Under the pieces are notes generated by a model. It was not told the DNA's origin and ran no database searches. It worked only from the letters and a program-made list of their open reading frames with translations. The translations under genes and the position numbers were made by a program. Source: Actinomadura soli (lineage in GTDB: Bacteria > Actinomycetota > Actinomycetes > Streptosporangiales > Streptosporangiaceae). From it: 48,921 nt of DNA. The stretch spans positions 1-48,921 of the forward strand of contig NZ_VCKW01000030.1 of assembly GCF_005889715.1 (NCBI RefSeq). Direction: 5' to 3'. Shown here one piece after another: positions 8,601 through 16,674 of this stretch; within the stretch, counting starts at the first letter, position 1, and every line of letters starts with the position of its first letter.

Positions 8601-9095
8601 ACCGACCTGATCGGCGACACCGAGCGACTCCGCCGCGTTCCCCTTCCGCAGGAACGCCGTCAGCGACTCACCCGGATGCTTGCGCTGCCAGTAGACGGCC
8701 AGGGCCACATCGAACGCGGGCCACGATCTCGCTAGAGGCGCGAGTGCGGCACGCACGCGCAGCAAGACGGCCTCAAAGCTGGAACTGGCGGGGTCGGCGA
8801 AGTCCAGTACCGCACGTGCGCCTCGTCGCGGCAGGCCGTCCAGTTCACCGGTCACCGCCAGATCCGCGACGTGCCGGGCCAGTGTCGATTTGCCTATCCC
8901 GCCCTCACCGGACACGGCGATCAGGTTGGACGCCGGCCGCTGGAAGTCGAGTAGTTCGTCCACAGTCCATGACCGTTCGACCAGTTGGGCGAACCGGTCT
9001 CGAAAGGCCCTGATCTGGGCTTCCCGGTCTGTGAAGACATGTTGTACTTCGAATGGAGCGCGCGGCCCGTAGCTGAAGAACTGGTCGACGTCCAC
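5634..9095 (-). CDS. STAND-like NTPase fused to an APH-like kinase
   Basis: This 1153-residue single-chain protein starts at a GTG at 9095; an in-frame stop lies just upstream. The N-terminal NTPase carries Walker A GEGGIGKST (63-71) and a Walker B-like ALALCVLDTLE (241-251). These are followed by a helical region and a long A/L/R-rich stretch (about 480-860) that looks like TPR-type helical repeats. The last 240 residues resemble aminoglycoside/choline phosphotransferases. They show a VVKVRRRL lysine strand, the catalytic loop HGDVAVCHN (about 1044-1052; HxDxxxxN pattern), then LLDPGATESGPPMLDLAW in place of the usual D-F/W-D/E metal motif. NTPase-TPR proteins often sense ligands and oligomerise, and a kinase effector on such a platform is uncommon. 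Regulation, signalling or antiphage sensing are all possible. It lies 115 bases downstream of the Tad operon, on the same strand. Confidence 0.8.
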   Translation of the reverse strand: MDVDQFFSYGPRAPFEVQHVFTDREAQIRAFRDRFAQLVERSWTVDELLDFQRPASNLIAVSGEGGIGKSTLARHVADLAVTGELDGLPRRGARAVLDFADPASSSFEAVLLRVRAALAPLARSWPAFDVALAVYWQRKHPGESLTAFLRKGNAAESLGVADQVGDAVDQLLGGFGALSVAYRALNLLGRTATQKARLKRLRAELPALDPILGEQDPDRMLGYMPVLLAADLERARSKHPALALCVLDTLENVQRLPAERGGLEDLVSRLVYLMPNVVFVAAGRLALRWHDPARAVALTYGGERRWPGLADRDQLGLDGFDRASAEAYLTARLTVDGTPAIGPAIRERIIAGSGGSPLYLDLSAGLFGQYLARGEAPPADAFGLGFPELVLRTMRDLSAPDRDLLRAAALLEAFDEEVLHAVLPNLRLRQIERFLQRPFVRRDGTVWPPYRLHENLRRSVIECDVDTDDGWTQTERTRNAERAIDHLARAALTVWDDDADHPLSLGARSRRCVAAFLLVLRAAEEHRLAPESLGDLAYSLTVLGHWQVLVSLPELPGSPELSRLTEVARLTARGDVNAEDRYRALRELIGEPDGPYADYYRHELASRAHIIGRVDEAADHLSGIEPTSLIGASGRFGLADNALRRSDYRSVARLMEGASQAGPDQVRAADLLGHTHLQNAQFAQAARLFESTLEAAREANAPLWEARALRHLLLALMWYDPDRTLSLLSRARDLNNSAGEAIGLAQCDMAEAMARALRGERRPAATLLEAAARRFNELGASRELLPVEALQILLDASGGRMAQAGRTARSLSENCLPVWAPVTQAWAELDADFSSIEWLDDPDSARRRWSEALTRLRAPVCGPLDAGDQQALIPTGRLPDTLVEAAVQAALTSSAFDGPRNLPAALTTLGADGVVPGVRTVVKVRRRLHERLETVRNFEEVRATAGVRAPRLLDAGTAGQTWWAVLERLPGTHADRPTPARQRELGQQLRLWHSRPPGDGLRLDAPGALGVFLGWARSAASDAYPTIAEHIGAACEGLPVTAIHGDVAVCHNALFDGDRLTGLLDPGATESGPPMLDLAWSLAIDMPRGAELTPLIEGYGLDAVDQEALAALLPLMMLRRLIDTPVLGLAESDGAWITRWLRDHRPGLLTLAQ

Positions 9096-9210
9096 GCCGA
9101 TAGCCGATCACATTCCCTTCGGTCCTGACAACGCGCCTTCTGCGCCCCGCGCTACTGAATACTCGCGCCGTGACTAGCGTTGCACGCTTGACGAATGCTG
9201 ACCCTTGTCG

Positions 9211-11955
9211 TCAGTTTCGATTCGATGTCGACGTTGAGGAATTCACGAGCTTACGAGTCTCCTCCTCGGGTTCGGCGTCGAGTTCGTTGAGGCGGGCTGT
9301 GAGGAGCCGGTAGGTACGGCGGACCGCGTCCGGACGGTCGAGGCGAGCCTGCAGCCGCATGATGCGCCGATAAAGGGGCTCGGAGTAGGGGTCGTGCGTG
9401 ATGGCCTGTTCCAGCACCAGCAGCGCTCGTTCCGGATCGTCTTCCTGAATGAGCCGGGCAAGGTTCGCAAGGGCGTCGCTGGTGACACGGCGGAGGTGTT
9501 CGCGATGGATCTCGGCCCACTCCTGTGTGAGGCCACTGGCGAACTCACCAGCGCAATGGCCCGCTACAAGCGTGAGCGCCTTGATCCGAGTGGCGTCATC
9601 GGTGGCTTGCTGGGCCTCAGCGAGGGCCCCTGTCACTCGCCAGAGGTCGACCTCAACGACCTCATGATCAATGCGGTACTTGCCGGCGCTGTGGATGACG
9701 TACATGGGTTCGCTGAGGCCGGTAGCGGCCCGAAGGACGCTACGGATGTTGCTAACGGCAGTGTTGAACGTCGGGGCGACACTTTCGGGGCTGTCATCTG
9801 GCCATAGATCGGCGCTGGCGCGGTCGCGGGTGACGCCGTCCGGATGCAGAGCGAGATAGGCCAGCAGGTCACGGGCGCGCTGGCGCAGGCCAGTGTCGAT
9901 GGGGCCATCGGAGGTGTGCAGGTGGACGTGCCCGAGCACGTCAAGGCGGACCGGTGGGCGCGGCGCTTCTTCAGACGGCCGCGGTGCCGGGACGACGATC
10001 GAGGCAGTACGCGGTTCAGCTTCAGATGGAGCGTCCTCGCTCGGCGGCGAGGACCCGGCTTCTGCTTCCGTGCCGGTGGCAGTCCGAATGGTCTGCAGCA
10101 TGCCTGCGGCATCGATGGTGGTCAGGTGGAAAAGGTGAGCTCCGGCGAGCCGCTCGGCGTTGGGGCCGTGAGCGTCCGTAACGGTCACATCGCTGGAGAG
10201 TTTCACGCTGGTGCCGGACGGCCAAGCACCGAGGGCGAGGACGCCAATGCCGTACCGGTGGCCCAGCGTTGCGAGACCGTGAACGTTGCCGTTGTACGCG
10301 GGCACTGATGCGATCAACAGCACGGTCGGCAGGGGCTCGGCCGGATCGTCGGTGCGCAGCGCGGACACGTCGGGCTGTTCGGTCATCTCCAGGATTCGGC
10401 CGCGGCGAAGGAGCTCGGCCTCCATGCAATCGATGGCCTCGTCCAGGGAAGGCGTGATGGTCAGGCCGTCGAGCACCGTAGAGAGATCGGTGATGTCGTC
10501 GCCTGGGAAGAGCGCTTGTGCGTCGGTCTGCGGCATGAGGACCTCGGCACGGTAGCGGTGGGCCTTGGCCAGGAGTTCGGTGGCGATGGCTCGGGCGGCG
10601 GCGTGCGCACCATCTCCGGACAGGCCGAGGCTGAGTCCAGCCAGGGGAATCGTGAGGGCCTGGCCGTCGCGCACGCCCACGACCAGATGGTCGGGCTCTG
10701 CGGCCGACAAGTCCTTGCGGACGAGTTCCGGGTCAGACGGGATGGGAGCGGCGCGTTCGGCGTAGGTGTCCAGGTGCGCCTTACGGGCCTTGAGAACCGG
10801 GGCCGCGATCGGTGGTTCGGAATTGTGCTCAGAGAACTCTGAGTCGATTTCCAGCGGGCGTCGGCGACGTCGGTGCAGACGGGTCGCAGCCACAGCCACG
10901 CAGAGCGCAGCGGCGAGACCGAGCCCGATCCGCGAACCGGACGGCAGGGAGATCGCCAGCGGCGAGCCTGATTCCTGCCCATTGGATACCGGTGGGGTTG
11001 GGCTGGCGGAGTGGTCGGCGGGTGGTGCCACGACCGGACTCGGCACCTGAGAGGTCGTCGACTTCTCGGACGTTGAGCCAGGCGGAGCTGGACTTGGGGT
11101 GCCGCTTGACTTGCCTCGTCCGGATGGCGCCGCCTGCGTGGTCGCACGCGGCGATCTCGCACGCGGCGGTGAGGATGCGCCATCTGGTGCGCCGGACAGC
11201 GGCAGCCGTACGTGCTGGCCCGGGTGGAGGAGGCCGGGATCGGTGAGTGCGGGGACACCATCGGGTTGGTCGATGCTCCGACTGGCCTTGAAGATCTTGG
11301 GGTAACGAGCACCAGAGCCGTAGGTACGACGGGCGAGGGCCCAGAGGGTCTCGCCTCGCATGACGATGTGGGTTCGCCAAGATCGCCGGTCAGTCTCCGG
11401 GTGGACTGGGGTCTCATCGGCCAGCAGTGGGGTCCAGGCCGATTCTGTCGGTTCTCGTTGTGGTGCTTCTTGCCCCGGCGACAGGTGCTCCTGTCCGCCT
11501 GACTCGGGGCCAGCGACAGCGTGGACACCGGTCACGGTGTGCGTGTGCGTCACCGCAGAGGCCGAGGTCGTGAGGGAGGCAGCGGCGCTGAAGGTGAGCG
11601 TGGCCGTAGCGACCAAGTCCCGAACCAGATGTTGCAGCGGTCGAACTGGGCGCGGCAGCGCGGGCCTGGATCGTCCGGCCAGGTAGTTCATCATCTCGGC
11701 GCAGACGGTGATGATGAACAGGCACCATGCGCCCCAGCCGATGAGCAAGATCGTGGCTAGGAACACGCTCTGGTCTGTGTCCTGCCGTATCAGGGTCGCG
11801 CTGATCTCCTCCCATGACGGGAGCCGGTCCGGGATGGGTGAACCACCCATGGCGTACATCGCGACCGGGCATCCGATCAAGAGGAGCGCCAGGACCATGA
11901 GAGCGCCGAGTCCCCGTGCGAAGTCGGTGAGACGGCTGCGTCCGGTGTAGCTCAC
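9211..11955 (-). CDS. LysM-BTAD protein of the Tad locus
   Basis: 914 residues. Two N-terminal membrane segments (about 15-37 and 63-88) and a third hydrophobic stretch near 112-135 precede a LysM domain (about 194-253: HIVMRGETLWALARRTYG). A proline/serine-rich linker and another membrane helix (IGLGLAAALCVAVAA) come next. The middle region is unassigned. The C-terminal 244 residues hold an OmpR-like winged helix (about 671-770, LDVLGHVHLHTSDG) and a bacterial transcriptional activator (BTAD) domain with TPR-like repeats. The combination of peptidoglycan binding, membrane anchoring and a SARP-like DNA-binding end is a known actinomycete companion of Tad pili; its mechanism is unclear. It is the last gene of the operon, overlapping the TadG-like gene by 4 bases. 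Confidence 0.9.
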   Translation of the reverse strand: MSYTGRSRLTDFARGLGALMVLALLLIGCPVAMYAMGGSPIPDRLPSWEEISATLIRQDTDQSVFLATILLIGWGAWCLFIITVCAEMMNYLAGRSRPALPRPVRPLQHLVRDLVATATLTFSAAASLTTSASAVTHTHTVTGVHAVAGPESGGQEHLSPGQEAPQREPTESAWTPLLADETPVHPETDRRSWRTHIVMRGETLWALARRTYGSGARYPKIFKASRSIDQPDGVPALTDPGLLHPGQHVRLPLSGAPDGASSPPRARSPRATTQAAPSGRGKSSGTPSPAPPGSTSEKSTTSQVPSPVVAPPADHSASPTPPVSNGQESGSPLAISLPSGSRIGLGLAAALCVAVAATRLHRRRRRPLEIDSEFSEHNSEPPIAAPVLKARKAHLDTYAERAAPIPSDPELVRKDLSAAEPDHLVVGVRDGQALTIPLAGLSLGLSGDGAHAAARAIATELLAKAHRYRAEVLMPQTDAQALFPGDDITDLSTVLDGLTITPSLDEAIDCMEAELLRRGRILEMTEQPDVSALRTDDPAEPLPTVLLIASVPAYNGNVHGLATLGHRYGIGVLALGAWPSGTSVKLSSDVTVTDAHGPNAERLAGAHLFHLTTIDAAGMLQTIRTATGTEAEAGSSPPSEDAPSEAEPRTASIVVPAPRPSEEAPRPPVRLDVLGHVHLHTSDGPIDTGLRQRARDLLAYLALHPDGVTRDRASADLWPDDSPESVAPTFNTAVSNIRSVLRAATGLSEPMYVIHSAGKYRIDHEVVEVDLWRVTGALAEAQQATDDATRIKALTLVAGHCAGEFASGLTQEWAEIHREHLRRVTSDALANLARLIQEDDPERALLVLEQAITHDPYSEPLYRRIMRLQARLDRPDAVRRTYRLLTARLNELDAEPEEETRKLVNSSTSTSNRN

Positions 11956-12413
11956 GGCTGCTGGGGTCCTTCCACTTCGGTAGTCAGGTTCGCGGTTGCG
12001 GCGCCTTCGGCGTTGAGGGTGGAGATCCCTATCACCGACAGGAATCGCGCGGGTCGGGTGATGGAGACGTGGACGCGGATGGTGCGCCTTCCGGCCGTGG
12101 TCACGGTGCCTTCGTAGCCGCTGGCTCGCAGGTAGGAGTGCGCCGCTCGGATCGCGGACTCACGATCCAGGACGAACTGCCCGCGGGTGTAGGCACGGTT
12201 CCGGTCGACTTGTCCAGCACCGGCTCGGGCGGCTTCCTGGGCGGCGGTGTTGGCGTCCTGCCGGGCTTCGAGGACCTGCTCGAAGTCGACGACGGCACCG
12301 AAGAACACCACGACGACCAACGTGATGACGACGGTGAAGACGCTTACGCTTCCGCGCTCGGATCGGTGCTGGAGTACGCGCTGGCGTGGCCGTGCTCGGG
12401 TAGTGATGATCAT
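11952..12413 (-). CDS. TadG/TadE-like pilus assembly protein
   Basis: 153 residues with one N-terminal membrane helix (about 25-45: VFTVVITLVVVVFFGAVVDF) preceded by SERGS. In this position pilin-like proteins carry a G/xxxxE processing site, but here the +5 residue is Phe instead of Glu, so prepilin-peptidase cleavage is doubtful. The remainder is predicted extracytoplasmic and beta-rich. It overlaps both neighbours by 4 bases (ATGA), so translation is coupled. Probably a minor pseudopilin that helps assembly or anchoring of Flp pili. Confidence 0.8.
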   Translation of the reverse strand: MIITTRARPRQRVLQHRSERGSVSVFTVVITLVVVVFFGAVVDFEQVLEARQDANTAAQEAARAGAGQVDRNRAYTRGQFVLDRESAIRAAHSYLRASGYEGTVTTAGRRTIRVHVSITRPARFLSVIGISTLNAEGAATANLTTEVEGPQQP

Positions 12414-12862
12414 CGGGCCGCTCGGTATGGGTCGATTGGTGATCGGTGGGCTTTGGTGACCGTTCGGGTCCCGGGCAGCCCAGGTAGCCCAACGTCGCTG
12501 AGCTGGATGACGCAGGTCACCTCAGCGGATACCGTGGCCGACTGCCCGACCGGACGTCTGAACCCGGTCAGGTCGAGTCGGACGGACGGTGTGCAGTGCT
12601 GGCCCCGGTCGCGCAAGGTGTGCATTGCGCTGGTGCTCGCCTCGGCCTTCGCCTGGCGTGCGGTGCGGGCTATGGACGCTTGACGCGCGGCATCGGCTGC
12701 GGCTTGCGCGACCACAGCACTGCCGTGCGACACCCGCATCACGACAAGCAGCCCGGCGAGGAACGCGATGAACACCGGCGCGAGGATCGTGGTCTCCACC
12801 ACTGCGTTGCCTGCATCCCGCGTCCGGTCAGCACGAACCAGCGTCTTCTTCCCCAAGGTCAC
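12410..12862 (-). CDS. TadE-like minor pseudopilin
   Basis: 150 residues. The site DAG/NAVVETTILAPVF fits the type IV prepilin pattern, with Gly18 before the cut and Glu23 at +5, followed by a hydrophobic helix (about 22-45). The soluble part contains two cysteines (in QHCTP and EVTCVI) that could form a disulfide. It lies in the middle of the pilus operon with 4-base overlaps on both sides. TadE proteins are minor pilins needed for pilus biogenesis in the families studied. Confidence 0.85.
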   Translation of the reverse strand: MTLGKKTLVRADRTRDAGNAVVETTILAPVFIAFLAGLLVVMRVSHGSAVVAQAAADAARQASIARTARQAKAEASTSAMHTLRDRGQHCTPSVRLDLTGFRRPVGQSATVSAEVTCVIQLSDVGLPGLPGTRTVTKAHRSPIDPYRAAR

Positions 12863-13275
12863 GCTGGCCCCGGATTGGTGAACCCGCGGGTTTGCGTGGT
12901 GAAGCGTTCACGAGGGCCGCGCACGGTCCTGGAGACCGTGATGTTGACGCCGGGCAGTAGCGACGGCGCGTGTCCGGTGACCCGCACGTTGATGGTGTTG
13001 GTGCCGGAGATGGTGACGGCGGGCGTCTGCAGGACGGGTTCGGCGCGGGCGAAGGATGCTGCGGCGGTGCGTCCTTCCGCGAAGGTGCCGTGGCGGGCGC
13101 GGGCGACGCGGAGTCCTTCTTCAGCGGCCGACTGCGCCACGTCACGGGCCACTGACACCATCACCGCCTGCACCAGCGCCAGGAAGAGCAGTCCCACGAC
13201 GGGGAAGGTGATGGCCGTCGCGACGGTCGCCGATCCCTGGTCCCTTCGCTCCCGCGCTCGTTCGAGCGTGTTCAC
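12859..13275 (-). CDS. TadE-like pseudopilin
   Basis: 138 residues. After a short charged leader comes DQGSATVATAITFPVVGLLF, a pilin-like hydrophobic helix. The +5 position after Gly14 is Ala rather than Glu, so processing is uncertain. The extracytoplasmic part includes a strand-rich segment (VTISGTNTINVRVTG). It overlaps the pilin gene upstream by 4 bases. Role in minor-pilin assembly is inferred from context and architecture. Confidence 0.8.
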   Translation of the reverse strand: MNTLERARERRDQGSATVATAITFPVVGLLFLALVQAVMVSVARDVAQSAAEEGLRVARARHGTFAEGRTAAASFARAEPVLQTPAVTISGTNTINVRVTGHAPSLLPGVNITVSRTVRGPRERFTTQTRGFTNPGPA

Positions 13276-13496
13276 CGGCTGGTGGCGCCTGGGATCTCGT
13301 TGATCCAGCCGTGCACCTTGCTGGACACGGCCAGGTAGACGGCGAACGCCAGCCCGGCGAAGCCCGCCACGAGGATGATGGTCTCGACCACCCCGGAGCC
13401 GCGGTCACCACGGTCCCGCAAGTCGGCGGCGAGCCGCTGGCCGCGGTTCTGGACGGCGAGTGCGACGCGAAGCGCCACAGCGTTGAGCAGGTTCAT
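13272..13496 (-). CDS. Flp-type pilin subunit
   Basis: 74 residues with the classic short Flp pilin layout: a positively charged leader of about 33 residues, then RG/SGVVETIILVAGFAG with Gly33 before the cut and Glu38 at +5, and a single hydrophobic helix. Mature size would be about 41 residues. It is the most likely structural pilin of this locus. No prepilin peptidase (TadV/CpaA) gene is present in the window, so processing must depend on an enzyme encoded elsewhere. Confidence 0.8.
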   Translation of the reverse strand: MNLLNAVALRVALAVQNRGQRLAADLRDRGDRGSGVVETIILVAGFAGLAFAVYLAVSSKVHGWINEIPGATSR

Positions 13497-13529
13497 GGTC
13501 CCCCGATGCGTTGGTGTGTGTCCGGGCGC

Positions 13530-14420
13530 TTAGCCGGATGCCAGGAGTTTGGAGAAGAACGGGAAGCCGACCAGGATCACGAAGCCGAGCATGAGCAGGC
13601 TGGTGGGCACCCACATGGCGGTGGTCCGTGAGTTGGCCTCGGCGCGCGCGGCGGCGGATGCCTCGTGCCGCATGGAGGTGATCTTGGCGACCAGGACGTC
13701 ATGCATCTTGGCGCCCTCGCTCCCGGCGATCTCGGCGGTGTGCGCCAGGTCGATCAGGTCACGGACGTCGATCTCCTCGCCGAGCTGGGCGAGGGCGCGC
13801 CAGGGTTGCTGCTGGGCATGCCGGGCGCGTGTCAGCGCCTGGTGAACGCGCCGGAACGGCCACCCTTCGGTGATCTTCGCGGGGTTCTCCAGCGCAGCGT
13901 TCAACGCGGCCCCGGCTTCGCGCTCCAGGACAACGAGCTGGAGGTAGGCGGTGAAGGCGTACCGGAAGTCGCGGCGGCGCTGACGAGCCTGTGACCGCAC
14001 GTTCCAATCCGGGAGCAGCCAAAGGGCCGCGGCCAGGGCGAGCCCGGCAATGACCGGGAACGACCACGCCGGTGAGCCACCGGTCAACATCATCAGGCCA
14101 GTGAAGAGGGGCGGCACGACGAGCCCGGTGATGAACAGGACCAGCTTGTCGAGCATGAATCGCTCGACCGGACGTCCGAGCAAAGCCAGGTCTGCCCGGG
14201 GCAGGGCGAGTAGCCCGGCCGGACGCGCGACGCGGTCTGCCAGCCAGCGTCCGATGCCTTCGCGGGTGCTCAGCCCGTTGACAGGCAGCGGGTTGTTCGG
14301 GACGGGCTGGATGCGAGCCAGCGCGGCGTCCAGGCGAGGAGGCGCAGGCCACAGCTCACCGATGAGCAGGATGAGGCCGACGGCGCCCAGACACCCAGCG
14401 ACAGCGGCGACCACCGTCAC
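13530..14420 (-). CDS. tadC: Type II secretion F-domain protein TadC
   Basis: About 296 residues. The GTG at 14420 is chosen as start because it overlaps the stop of the upstream TadB gene in a GTGA; the frame is open further upstream but inside that gene. Membrane helices are visible near the N-terminus (VVAAVAGCLGAVGLILLIG), in the middle (MLDKLVLFITGLVVPPLFTG and the following helix) and at the C-terminus (MLGFVILVGFPFFSKLL). The cytosolic F domain carries the helical segment IDLAHTAEIAGSEGAKMHDV. It forms the inner-membrane platform of the Flp pilus with TadB and is moved by the TadA ATPase. Confidence 0.88.
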   Translation of the reverse strand: MTVVAAVAGCLGAVGLILLIGELWPAPPRLDAALARIQPVPNNPLPVNGLSTREGIGRWLADRVARPAGLLALPRADLALLGRPVERFMLDKLVLFITGLVVPPLFTGLMMLTGGSPAWSFPVIAGLALAAALWLLPDWNVRSQARQRRRDFRYAFTAYLQLVVLEREAGAALNAALENPAKITEGWPFRRVHQALTRARHAQQQPWRALAQLGEEIDVRDLIDLAHTAEIAGSEGAKMHDVLVAKITSMRHEASAAARAEANSRTTAMWVPTSLLMLGFVILVGFPFFSKLLASG

Positions 14421-15298
14421 AGCTCGGCCCCTCTCACGGCGGACGTGCGGCGGTTGGCCTGCAAGAACCGTGCGCCGGTCGACAGGACAGCCAGCCGCCG
14501 CATCCACCAAAGGCCGCACCCGTAGATCGCCGCGACTACGGCCAGCACCGTCTGCCCTAGCGCGGTGCCGTAGGGAGCGGCGAACGTCTGAGACGAGGCG
14601 AACAGCACGCTCAACACGACGACGGACGCCACGATGACGACCAGCGTCGTACGCAACCCAGCACGTTCAGCCTCGACATCCCGGCGGACGAGGACCTCTT
14701 GTTCCACCGCGTCCGCCAGCAGCCTCAGCGCTTCTCGCGTCCCAGGGCCACGCCGCCGGGAGGCCAGCACCAACGCGCAGGCGATCAGATCGGCGATCGG
14801 GTCGTCCAACTCGTCGGCGAATCGCCGGAGTGCCTGCTCGGTGTTGGCGTGATTGTTCAGCCGCTCCGCCAGCACAGACACCTCGGCGCGGATGGCCTCG
14901 GGTGCGATGCGGGCACTGTCGGCCAGGGCCTGCTCCAGGCCGCGGCTCGCGCCCATCATCTCCGCCAGCCGCCGGGACCATTGCGCCAGCGCCTCCAGCC
15001 GTGCGATCTGGCGTTGCGGTGCCCGTCCCGACAACATCGGCGGAACCGCGTACGCCCCGGCCGCCATCGCAAGGGCAGCGACCGGCCATCCCGACAGCAG
15101 GAACACCACAAGAGCCACCGCGGCTCCGGCGAGCAACCGGTTACGGCGTCCAGGCCAGGCCGTCGAACGTAGGAGTGCCTGCAACCGCGATGGCGGACGC
15201 GCCTGCCGTTCAGCGGGTTCGGTACCCCGCAAGCCGGCCACGATCGCGAAGACGGCCCCGGCGGTGCACAGGCCGGCCAGGGCGGCAAGCACGCTCAT
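14417..15298 (-). CDS. tadB: Type II secretion F-domain protein TadB
   Basis: 293 residues. Membrane helices lie at the N-terminus (VLAALAGLCTAGAVFAIVAG), around 55-85 and at the C-terminus (TTLVVIVASVVVLSVLFA and QTVLAVVAAIYGCGLWWM). Between them is the F domain with the segment DSARIAPEAIRAEVSVLAER. It sits between the TadA ATPase and TadC with 4-base overlaps. The pair of F proteins is characteristic of Tad systems. Function as the inner-membrane scaffold follows from the family. Confidence 0.88.
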   Translation of the reverse strand: MSVLAALAGLCTAGAVFAIVAGLRGTEPAERQARPPSRLQALLRSTAWPGRRNRLLAGAAVALVVFLLSGWPVAALAMAAGAYAVPPMLSGRAPQRQIARLEALAQWSRRLAEMMGASRGLEQALADSARIAPEAIRAEVSVLAERLNNHANTEQALRRFADELDDPIADLIACALVLASRRRGPGTREALRLLADAVEQEVLVRRDVEAERAGLRTTLVVIVASVVVLSVLFASSQTFAAPYGTALGQTVLAVVAAIYGCGLWWMRRLAVLSTGARFLQANRRTSAVRGAEL

Positions 15299-16674
15299 CG
15301 CAGCCAGCCCCCCGCGTCCGAGCTGGGCTTCAGCAGCTCGGGATCGAGGCCCTGTGCCGCGAGTTCATCGAGGAGGGCGGCACTGATGTGCCCGCCCGCA
15401 GGGGTGGCTCGCCGGTCAGGTCCGGGGCTGAAGACCAGGTTGCGGGTCGGTTCTACCGAGTCGGCCGGTGGCCCGATCTCCATCACCTGCGACACGAACC
15501 GTTCATTGCTCGCCTGGTCCCGTTCCAGGTAGACGATCAGGGGCTCGGCCAGCCCGAACATCAAATGCACATCATCGGCTCCGAGGCCGAGATCGGCACG
15601 GCGGCCGAGCTGGACTACGCGGCTGAACACGTGCTCGGGCCGGTGGACGTGCAGGGTGCACATCGAGCCACGCGCCCCGGAGTACATCACCTCCAACATC
15701 GGCGCCAGCTCCCCGTGCCGCGCCTCGCCGACGATCACCCGGTCGGGATTCAGGCGCAGGCACGCCGGCACCAGGTCCTGCAACCGGACCTCGCCCGCGC
15801 CCTCGGCATTGGCTTGCCGGGCTTCCAAGGCGACTACGTCATGGTGCCGATGCGCCAACCGTGGGTCGTCCAGGAACAGCTCGAAGTCGCTCTCCAACGT
15901 GATGACCCGCTCCTCGGGCGGGATCTCGTTGGCCAACGCACGCACCAGCGTTGTCTTACCGGTGTTGACCTCCCCGCACACGATGATGTTGCGGCGAGCC
16001 CGGGTCGCCGCTTTCAGGAACGCACCCAGCGGCTTGGTCAGGGTTCCGAGCTCGGTGAGCTGCCCCAGGGTGACATCGACCAGCCGATGTACCCGGATCG
16101 CCAGATGCGGGCGCCTGGACACCCAGCCCACCACGGCCAGCCGCACTCCGTCGGCGAGCGCGACATCCAGCAGCGGCGAGGCATGGGAGAACTCCCGGCC
16201 GGTGTTCCCCCGGCGCGCCAGCAGCTGAACCCACTCGACGAGGTCGTCATCGGTCTCGGCGACCGGCGGCCCCGGTTGCTTGGTGCCGTCGGTGTAGCTG
16301 ATCCAGGTCTGCCGACAGCCGTTGACGACGATGTTCTCCACGTCGGAGCGATCCAAGTACGGCTGCAGCGGCCCAAGTCCAAACCGCCGATCAAAGACTA
16401 GCCGAGCGACCCTACGCAACGCCTCAGCCGACATCACCCGACCGGACGCCATCAGCCCATGTGACCACGCCTGAACCTGCGCATCGATCAACTGCCGTGC
16501 CCGTATCCGATCAACGCCATCCCCCAGGACGTCAACGAGCTGCGCAGAAACCTCTCGAACCGCCGCCCATACGCTCGCGTCGTCCGCTTCATCCGGCGGC
16601 GTCGCCCCAGTGGACACAAGGGCCGCATGGTGGGCTCCCTCCGGCCTGGTGAAGGTCCATCCCGGCGCGCTCAC
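15295..16674 (-). CDS. tadA: CpaF/TadA family pilus assembly ATPase
   Basis: 459 residues. The N-terminal domain leads into the secretion-ATPase core: Walker A GEVNTGKTT (234-242), the Asp/Glu box near ITLESDFELFL, Walker B-like DRVIVGE (311-317) and a His box (GSMCTLHVHRPEHVF). The enzyme hydrolyses ATP at the cytoplasmic face to drive assembly of the Flp pilus through TadB/TadC. Length fits the family. The stop overlaps tadB by 4 bases, and the start overlaps the TadZ-like gene by 4 bases. Confidence 0.93.
   Translation of the reverse strand: MSAPGWTFTRPEGAHHAALVSTGATPPDEADDASVWAAVREVSAQLVDVLGDGVDRIRARQLIDAQVQAWSHGLMASGRVMSAEALRRVARLVFDRRFGLGPLQPYLDRSDVENIVVNGCRQTWISYTDGTKQPGPPVAETDDDLVEWVQLLARRGNTGREFSHASPLLDVALADGVRLAVVGWVSRRPHLAIRVHRLVDVTLGQLTELGTLTKPLGAFLKAATRARRNIIVCGEVNTGKTTLVRALANEIPPEERVITLESDFELFLDDPRLAHRHHDVVALEARQANAEGAGEVRLQDLVPACLRLNPDRVIVGEARHGELAPMLEVMYSGARGSMCTLHVHRPEHVFSRVVQLGRRADLGLGADDVHLMFGLAEPLIVYLERDQASNERFVSQVMEIGPPADSVEPTRNLVFSPGPDRRATPAGGHISAALLDELAAQGLDPELLKPSSDAGGWLR

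Noticed and set aside
14421-14519. 33-codon N-terminal extension of tadC inside tadB
   Set aside because: The GTGA overlap at 14417-14420 gives a normal coupled start, and the extension lies fully inside the tadB coding region.
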